A stretch of 64,000 bases of DNA. Source: Antedon mediterranea (taxonomy: Eukaryota; Echinodermata; Crinoidea; Comatulida; Antedonidae). The notes under the pieces are model-generated. The model searched no databases. It had not been told where the DNA came from and saw only the letters and a program-made list of their open reading frames with translations. Each line of letters starts with the position of its first letter. Position 1 is the stretch's first letter. Positions 57,001 through 64,000 of the stretch are shown here, one piece after another. The DNA lies in NCBI RefSeq assembly GCF_964355755.1, contig NC_092679.1, positions 6,820,001 to 6,884,000 of the forward strand, in the 5' to 3' direction. The position numbers were made by a program, and so were the translations under genes.

Positions 57001-60000
57001 TGTTAAGTACAATTTAAATTATGTGAAACTGAACGAGTCAACCTCAGCCTGTCAACTTGTTCCAAGATTTTACATAGATCATAGTGAAGTCATGCCGTTC
57101 AAGGCAGATCTGTACTTACTGTTCGAGAGCCGAATGGGCATATTTAACTTTCTTCAGTTCTTCTACAACACCATTCTTAGCTGTTATTTCGCTTCTCAAA
57201 TTGGACTGCAGGTTGAGTAGTTCCATCTTTTCCATCTTCTGAGACCTCCTCGTCTGCCAAGCCTTTTCCTTTAAAAAAAAATATATAATGTATAATACAT
57301 ATTCAACTACGGTAGAACATTCATTTTACGTACAGTACTGGACCGAAAGATGTACTTAAACATGGGTTTCATAAAATCCAGGTTGACCTTAAAATTACCC
57401 TAAATACGTACTAGATCGTAGCTAAAAAGCTGCTGTGTTTGCCTACTGCATGACCTCACATTTAGTTAGGCCTAGCCTAGATAGTCTAGGCCTAACTAGA
57501 AAAGAAAAAAAGTATATGCAGGCTATGCGATGTTAAAATAAAGTGTTATAAATAATAAATCAACTTTCTTGTAATTTCTATTAATAAAAACAGTCACTGC
57601 TGTATAGTAGGGGGAATGCATGCGTGGCTTGACTCCCCATGGCTTTGTGGTTTGTTGTTAAGTTGCGTCCTTAATGAAAGAAATAACAATGCTGTGGGTA
57701 TCAGTGGCTGGATCTCAATGGACAGCCAGAAAAATGTGCAGAGCTTTTGGGCAATACTAGACCTTCATCTGTGCAAAGTGTATCAGTGTAAGTACAATTA
57801 CAAGTGGATTAATTATAAATAAGTACAATTTAGGGATTTTTTTTATAAATAGAGCAGCAGTTTTTTTCAGTTTCAGATCTAGGCTGAATAGAATCCACTT
57901 GTAATATCTAAATGACTTACTCTCATTGGCCCAGAGTCTTTTAAACCCTGTAGTTCATCCGTCATCTTTGTTGCCAGTGACTGTAGGTATCCTCTTGCAT
58001 CTTTCTCATCACTCACCCTAAATATTAAAATAATAAATCAACCATGAACGATACAAACAAGTTTGTGGACCAATCTTTATTAGGATAATAAAAGTGGAGC
58101 TGTAGCTTGGTGGTTAAAATGCTTGCCTTCCAATCCCAAGGTCTAGGGTTCAATCCTAACCTACTGCCAGGGTTGTAACTCACAACTCTTTCAATTCCAC
58201 ACCCTAGGCCTCAAATGAGACTTAGTTTATAAGCACGATATATTATAAAATCCTGTAATTGGTGAGTTTGTGCTCGCTGTTGGATGAGTATGACATTATT
58301 AAAAAAAATCTATTGTGACAATTTGTTCCAATCCTTCATTTTTTTTGATAGGAATGAATATAAGATAAGACTAAAACAAGAACAGTTTTTCTTACCATTG
58401 AATGATGTCAGCTATCTGTGCTTCCCAATGTGCTATTGAATCTTTCTTGTCTGACATGTCTCTTACTTCCTCTTCCAAGTTCTTGTGTTCTCGTAACAAC
58501 TTCTCCTGTTGATTCGTTACCTAAACAAATAAAATCAATAACATTTAACTTTAGATTACATTTTTTTCAGGTAAATAATTTTTTTTTTCCGATTCAGTTT
58601 CTGGTCAAAGTGAAAACTATCAAAAAATTTGAAAAAATTGGACAATATATCTTGATTTTTTGACAATTAAAATTATAATAATCACCCGTTCAACTTCTTG
58701 TGATAGTTTCTGATTCTCCTCTTGGAGCATTGACTTTTCTCGTTCATGTTTTCGTTTTAAGTCCAATATTAAGTGGTCGTGTACATCTGTATTGTCCTGA
58801 GCCAACCGATGGCTTCGTTCTTTCAGAGTTGCTACATCTTTTTCTAATGCCTGAATTTGTTGTTCGTTGTCCAATATCTGATCTTTGAGATTCTACACAG
58901 AAAACAAAAACATTTTAATAACATCTTTAACAGACAGAGTAAAAAAGAACCACCTCTATTATCTATATATAAAGCTTCCAACAAATTGTGGATTATTTTA
59001 TTTACTATTTCATCCTACACAAATGAATGTGCAATTTAACAAGCATGTAAAGCTCTGTCTACACTTTCAAACTAATTTGCCAAAAAAAAGAGGCGTTCTC
59101 AAATATTGTAGTGATATGGCATCATCATGTTTATATATGGGTACATCACATTTTTTTGGTCACAAAAAGTTTGATATTGTAGTAGTTTTAGATGGTTACA
59201 GAGTTTAAGATGGTGACATACCTTCTCCTCTTTTGCGTGCCTTGTCCTTTCTTCTGACATAAAATCTTCATGTGATACTTTCACTCTTTCAAGTTCAGCC
59301 TTTAAATCCTCAGTTTCTTGTTGATGTTGTACAGCATCTACTCCTCTGATGCTGCCACTTTGCTACATAATATATGAATATAATACAATATTTTACAGCA
59401 ATCACATAACTTAAATAAAGCCTTGTTCGCACTAGACTTGAAAAATAGTATAAAAACTACTTAGGTAAAATATAAATTAACTAAGGCAGCTTAACCCGAT
59501 GTAATCAGAAGATCATTCGCATTTAGATGTTTTCACGCATTTGGTTTTACCATAATTTTATCAAAATATAACCAGGATGTTAAAAACGATTGACTCACAT
59601 TTGTTAACGTGACATGCACGTTCTGATTGGGGTTTTCAGCTGCGTGATTAGTTTTACAAAGACTATGGGATTTACTGGGCAGGCAGTGGTCGGTAAAAGT
59701 AACTATTGGACTGGTTAATTTAACACTGTGGGAATTGTAGACAGTGTTCGAATTGAAATTGTTTTCGTCACTTTAGGCGGCAACACGGTTAATTTGACCA
59801 AATTAATTTCAGAGCGATCGCGGCTTTAGTGTACAGTACATCTGGAAGGAGGAGTTCATTAACATTTTGTCGTTTATTTTTACTACTGGATTTAAGAATT
59901 TGTTAAAGCTTGGTTCCCACTAGCGACACAATGCAAGAAAATACCCTTTGAATAAATTGTACCCCCATCTGCGTGAAATCAAACCTGCAATGTTTGCAGC

Positions 60001-63000
60001 ACTGTTGCGTCACCGGTTTCCACTTGTGATTATGCAATACAGCACTAGTGGGAACCACACTTTATGAGCATTTTACCTTCTATTCCAATCCAATCTATTG
60101 TAAAATATTATTTCACACAGAATAGAGAAACTGAATAATTATTACCTTATACTGGCGAATTTCATCCTCCAATTGACTAGCGTAAATATTGCTCTGGTTT
60201 TTAAGTTTCTTTTCTTTTGTTAATTCTGTCTGCATTTCTTCAACTTGAGCTTCAAGCTGAAAAAAGTTTTTTAAATATTTTAGTTTTATAAATATTTTAA
60301 TTTTTAGTTTTTAAAATCTACTTTTCGTTTACATTTTTGGAAAATTAAAGCAATACATATATGCAGATGTTTAATGAAAACAGAAAATTAAAATAAATAA
60401 AATAATACGTACCTCACGCCTTTTCTTGTCTGCTTTGCGACAATCAAGGCGCAATTTCTCCGTTTTCTGACTGCTGGCATCCAGCTCTTCCTCCTTGTCA
60501 CGCAGTAAACGTGAAATTTTTTGTTTTTGCGAACGAAGATCTGACAACCTAAAGTGAAATAAACTTTCACTATTATAAACATATCTTCGAAAAATGTTTT
60601 CATCTGGTTTTATGTTAACTATCTGTATACAATTCTTTACGATAAACCATTAATAAATACGTAAGTATGTCTAACAGTGACTAAAAGATTTGTTAACAAC
60701 AAGTCAAAATTTATTTATGAATTGTTTACCATAAAGAATTGTATACAGATAGTATAAACATACTCAAACATATCATTCTTGGAACTTGTATTTAAAAATA
60801 AAAATGATACTAGGTACTGATTTAATTATTTTTTTGACACTTGCCTGTCATTGATTTCTGAGAATTCTTGCATTGCTAATTTTCGTTGTGACTGGGCGTC
60901 TTTTAATTCCTTATTTTGTATCCTCAACCGTTCATTAACATCTTCTAATTCTTTTGTTAACTCCTGCTTCTCAGACTTCAATAACCTGTATTCAAACGAT
61001 TTTTAAAAGTTCTACATCGTTTTTTTGTTTTGTTTTATTAAATTTCCACACACATCAAATAATACAGTTGTACATTCAAATAAAACATAGATTAATTACA
61101 AATTAGATTAAAAGAAACATGAGTGTGGATGGGGGTCAAATACGTTAAAGAACTTTAAGACTGACCCCCATTTCAAACATTATACATACATTATAATTAT
61201 AAATATGTGATAAAAAATATAATAAAGAATTAGAAGTTACAAAACAAGACCAAATAAACAAATACATGCACAATCAACTCTCCTAAAACTGAACAACTTT
61301 CAGAGCTCTGTCTACACTATCAAACTAGTTTGACAACAAAAGTGTGATGTACCCAAATATGGTAGTGATATGCTTAAATACGGTAGTTATATGACATCAT
61401 CATGTCCATATAAGGGCACATCACATTTTTTTTGTCACATAAAGTTTGATAGTGTAGACAGAGCTAAAGATAAAAAAGATAAATAATGGTTTATTGTACA
61501 CTTACCTATTAGACTTTTCAATAAATTTAATTTTTAGTAACCTTTCTTCTTCCACACTTTCTAAATCTTTCCTAATACTTAGAGCTTCTTTTAAATTCCT
61601 TTCCATATGACTTTTTTCATCTGTAGAATCTATAAAAAAAAAAAAATTTTCATACAAAATTATTAAAAATAAAACTGAATAATTAATTTTGGTTGGGATT
61701 ATACATACTTAGGAAATCCAAAATAAGCAAATATTAAAAAAAAGTTTCACAATTGCTACTGAAATTAAATCATATTCTCGAGTCACCCATGGCAGGTCTT
61801 GTAATCTTTTAATTTAAATAAAATGTGTTTACCTGCAGCTTGCTTCTTTAAAATCAATATTTCTGATTTGAGTCGTTTTGATTCAGCAGTATCCGTGGTA
61901 ACAGATCCTTGTCCAGTTATATTAGCATCTTGCAGGAGAGTTGACGATTCTAGAAAATCAAAGTGGGTAAAATAGTTATAACGCAAGTCATTTTGAAACC
62001 AAGCGGGAAAGACCTCTCACTTCATCCGAACAAACATTAGAAGAAATGTCAACAGAAGCTGGAAATGGAAGTCATTATTGCTGTGGAAAGCCATCCACTT
62101 AACAAATGTTGTCTGTAGACTCTATGAGCTCAACTGTAATATTGGATAACCGTGTCTATAGTTACCTGTTAATCGTCGGTTAAGTTCAGATTTCTCCGCT
62201 TCTAACCGTTTAATCCGCCTCTCATATCCCTCAATCGTAATACTGTCAACCACTCCATCTGTTTTGATTTCAATGCCCTTTGCGTTCGCTAATGACCCCA
62301 GGTCAGATAAATTACTAATTAAAAGAAATAATGGCATCATTAACAACTCAATTTACAACTCAATTAACTTAACTTAAATTTTCAAAAGCTACAGAAGGAT
62401 ACTCTTATTCATTAAAAATATAACACTAACAGGTCTTTCAGTATTATACATCGTAATTAGGCTATTTCATGATGATAGTTTTAAATATTGATTTGTTAAT
62501 ACTCGATTCTTAGTGCTTTATTTATTTATTCTTTATACTGGGTTGCCTCTTCAGTCTAAGACTGTTCTCCCAGAGGGCCCAGTGTATTATGATAAAAGTG
62601 CTGTATCTCCACATATCATTCCATACTACAGCATATGTGGTGCCTGTATCATGCAAGGTTAGGTTATGGGTTAAGTTATGGTTTATGACATTGTGAACCC
62701 ATGTGATACCATATTACAGAAAGTATTGTCCTATGTGGGGATACAGTACCAAGAATCAGGTAGATTTCTTACACTTATTATTGAAACCACAAAAATGTAG
62801 AATCTCTGTATTTAATCCATTCTACATTAAATTAATGTTTCTTTGCTTACCTATTTCTTGTGAATGTGAAGCCAACAAAAGGCAGATGGTTACCACTGAA
62901 GGCTGCATGTGTGTTTGGCGGCATGGCTTCAGAATTTTTCAGATCTGATTCATCAACGTCAAAGTTTGACGTGTCTGTTGGACTTTTCACATCAGGAATG

Positions 63001-63552
63001 TAGGGAGGAGTCACTGAAAAAAAAATAAAATGTACATGCTTATACAAATATATTTTTACAAATTTATTCTGGTATAAAAAAAAAACAAAGTTAGAAAATC
63101 TAATATATATAATAGACTTAAGGCCAATTTACACTGATAAGCGGTAGCAGTAATTGGAAAACAAAAAACTAGAATCTATATTATTTCTTTTGACCATTTA
63201 CACAAAATGCGGAGCAGTTGCATCCGCTCACGGTAGATACAGATTCTACTTGGACTACTTACGCTGTTTTCTGCTCGGTCTTTAAGTAAACACAAAAGAA
63301 TAAAATAGAAATATTTATATATAAATCTTTTTTATTTACACTAATTAATTATATAATAGATAGTAATTATATAATTATAGACATACTGTTTCTGATATTC
63401 TCCCAGTCAATATTTTCAAAAAATGAGTGGTTTTTAAAATCTTCTAATCCGTTTCTTCCCAGTCGACTCTCTCCGTCACATATTAGCCTACGTATAAGAT
63501 CCTTCGCATTCTCCGATACTTCGGCTTCTTCAGGCGGGAAGTCAAATTGATT
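45094..63552 (-). CDS. CDC42BPA: MRCK (CDC42-binding protein kinase), 3' thirty coding exons
   Basis: Partial gene: thirty exons, 1415 codons, every junction in phase; the N-terminal kinase exons are beyond the window. Exons in transcript order: 63387-63552, 62851-63013, 62166-62314, 61833-61949, 61506-61629, 60845-60985, 60413-60548, 60146-60256, 59222-59362, 58686-58892, 58396-58520, 57921-58017, 57120-57268, 56829-56932, 55476-55549, 54926-55006, 54391-54547, 53458-53734, 53030-53111, 52370-52586, 51892-52032, 50768-51091, 50354-50461, 49849-49929, 49198-49295, 48811-48904, 48240-48321, 47683-47782, 46890-47178, 45094-45206. Order of domains: kinase C-lobe end ([19 protein letters not shown]), AGC tail with hydrophobic motif FVGFTFT, long coiled coil (exons 3-14), C1 zinc finger ([17 protein letters not shown] to CAEKTRGVC, all eight metal ligands), PH domain (exons 18-20), CNH domain (exons 21-26), and CRIB motif ([18 protein letters not shown], exon 28). 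MRCK is a Cdc42 effector that phosphorylates myosin regulatory pathways. CDC42BPA versus CDC42BPB cannot be separated. Confidence 0.95.
46084..46630. mobile_element. Non-autonomous DNA transposon (family B), copy 1
   Basis: 547 bp with AGATGTATTGTCCC at one end and its exact complement at the other, flanked on both sides by TTAA (46080-46083 and 46631-46634), as for piggyBac-type insertions. It is an inverted, roughly 96 percent identical (by eye) copy of 55998-56543. It has no open frame of note. Located in MRCK intron 29, with a family A MITE directly adjoining at 46633. Confidence 0.8.
46633..46750. repeat. Family A MITE in MRCK intron 29
   Basis: AAGCTCTGTCTACACTAC at the left, GGGCACATCACACTTTTTTT and TCAAACTAGCTTATTAGTGT at the right; it abuts the family B element at the shared TTAA. 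Confidence 0.65.
48361..48615. repeat. Interspersed repeat, family F, with poly-G
   Basis: Contains GGACTATAAACCGTAGGTCC, AGTGTACACATCTGGTTCAT, GCACTTTAAAG, a 16 nt G run at 48497, and TGAGCCCTCTGGGAGAACAG. The same words occur in the opposite orientation at 52690-52915, and pieces at 12385-12450 and 62540-62600. Origin unknown; no terminal repeats identified. Located in MRCK intron 26. Confidence 0.55.
50048..50180. repeat. Family A MITE in MRCK intron 23
   Basis: CCTCTGTCTACACTATCAAA and the right arm AGTTTAATAGTATAAACAGA; the middle keeps TATGGTAGTAATATGACATC. Confidence 0.65.
51143..51278. repeat. Family A MITE in MRCK intron 21
   Basis: AAGCCCTGTTACAATATCAA at the left, ACTAGTTTGATAGTGTAGGC at the right; orientation reversed relative to the 9745 copy. 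Confidence 0.65.
54136..54306. repeat. Family A MITE in MRCK intron 17
   Basis: AAAGCCTTTTCTACACTATC at the left, CTAGTTTGATGGTGTAGACA at the right, with a small internal ATATCATATTTGATC expansion. Confidence 0.65.
55998..56543. mobile_element. Non-autonomous DNA transposon (family B), copy 2
   Basis: 546 bp, flanked by TTAA at 55994-55997 and 56544-56547, ends AGATGTATTG and CAATACATCT. Reverse complement of 46084-46630 with few differences. Located in MRCK intron 14. Shorter, diverged relatives of its end may lie at 52195-52310 and 58570-58660. Confidence 0.8.
58094..58310 (+). mobile_element. tRNA-derived SINE in MRCK intron 11
   Basis: The 5' end reads like a tRNA: GTGGAGCTGTAGCTTGGTGG (pol III box A), CTTCCAATCC in the anticodon-arm position, and GGGTTCAATCCTA (box B). 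A non-tRNA body follows (CAACTCTTTCAATTCCACAC, TAGGCCTCAAATGAGAC), ending in an A-rich tail near 58305. It is inserted antisense to MRCK. Confidence 0.7.
59049..59185. repeat. Family A MITE in MRCK intron 9
   Basis: AAAGCTCTGTCTACACTTTC at the left and AAAAGTTTGATATTGTAG at the right; diverged interior. Confidence 0.6.
59905..60064. repeat. Family C MITE in MRCK intron 8
   Basis: AAAGCTTGGTTCCCACTAGC and CACTAGTGGGAACCACACTT form perfect 14 bp inverted ends; the interior is largely unlike other family C copies. Confidence 0.6.
61303..61465. repeat. Family A MITE in MRCK intron 5, well preserved
   Basis: GAGCTCTGTCTACACTATCA at the left and TTTGATAGTGTAGACAGAGC at the right, with two TACGGTAGT/TATGGTAGTG words and the GGGCACATCACA arm. 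It is the closest match to the 9745 copy. Confidence 0.75.
63119..63285. repeat. Family E inverted-repeat element, truncated
   Basis: AAGGCCAATTTACACTGATA, AGAATCTATATTATT, TTGACCATTTACACA and AGATTCTACTTGG match, in the same order, the reverse complement of 18364-18550. The right arm is missing. Located in MRCK intron 1 of the visible part; it produces a false exon-like ACAGC/GTAAGT. Confidence 0.6.
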
Positions 63553-64000
63553 CTAAAAAAATTTAAATGAATTTAATTTGTATGTTCCCTTCTTCTTTAA
63601 TGATAAAATTAATCATTGTAGGCCAACAGTATGTTTGTACTGGCTAACTAATCTACTCTCACTATGGGCTAGTAATTACTGAATATCAGTTCTCAACACA
63701 AAGATTACTTATTTATAACATGACATGATAACAAAATACACAAATCATATCTTATGGGTACGATAACTCCCATGTAATTTGGAGTCATTGCTTTTAACTG
63801 TATTTTGTGTCTTTCCTTGAATTGGTATTTTAAACCATAGTCATCATAAATCATAATTTGTTCTGGTCAATTTTCTTAGACTAGTAAAATGGAAAGTAAA
63901 ATCTATGAATAACTATTCCAGTGGCGCTATTAAGGAATTGTCTCTTATGACAAAACAATAAGTACACTTAATGAATTTACGCAGCCGTGTACTTAACACA

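Noticed and set aside
63258-63285. Apparent microexon in MRCK (ACAGC before GTAAGT)
   Set aside because: Adding it would break the reading frame, and the sequence belongs to a family E repeat also present at 18364-18550.

Overview
This is a 64 kb window of animal nuclear DNA with small exons, short AT-rich introns and GT-AG splicing. The gene content and transposons point to a marine deuterostome, most likely an echinoderm: a LINE carrying a 2A-like peptide, PHD- and TatD-bearing Ty3/gypsy-type LTR retrotransposon genes, and very frequent AGGCCT words. Species cannot be named from the sequence. The exon models are mine, built from splice-site phase and remembered family alignments; no search was run.

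Layout from left to right. 1-3.2 kb: non-coding with short inverted repeats. 3.2-4.0 kb (-): terminal exon of an unrecognised Lys-rich protein. 6.6-7.9 kb (+): intronless aminergic-type GPCR of histamine H3/muscarinic character. 10.8-15.2 kb (-): RMDN3-like gene in eight recognised exons. 15.7-20.6 kb (+): GCHFR, the GTP cyclohydrolase I feedback regulator, head to head with RMDN3 and possessing two alternative terminal exons. 20.9-26.5 kb: a LINE fragment split by a nearly intact second LINE (21342-26244) with a 2A motif in ORF1. 26.7-28.7 kb (+): Myb/SANT-like gene. 29.5-39.0 kb (-): a 9.5 kb Ty3/gypsy-type LTR element with degenerate gag-pol, a PHD finger after the integrase and an extra zinc-finger/TatD-like ORF. 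39.1-43.7 kb (+): NOP53 in twelve exons, starting 115 bp from the LTR. 45.1-63.6 kb (-): the 3' thirty coding exons of an MRCK (CDC42BP) kinase gene; its 5' part lies beyond the right edge.

Functional links: RMDN3 and GCHFR share an intergenic region of about 470 bp, which probably acts as a bidirectional promoter; from memory the two genes are also neighbours in human 15q15.1. NOP53 (60S ribosome assembly) and MRCK (Cdc42 effector kinase) are convergent with a 1.4 kb gap. The remaining genes share no obvious pathway.

The most unusual items are: (1) the LTR element's extra zinc-finger plus TatD-like ORF, whose metal ligands all seem lost, and its integrase-linked PHD finger; (2) the 2A-LINE in which ORF1 and ORF2 share one reading frame separated by a single TAG followed by G, with no ATG ahead of the endonuclease; (3) the two phase-compatible terminal exons of GCHFR, each with its own poly(A) signal; (4) a pair of about 546 bp near-identical inverted MITEs bracketing exons 15-29 of MRCK.
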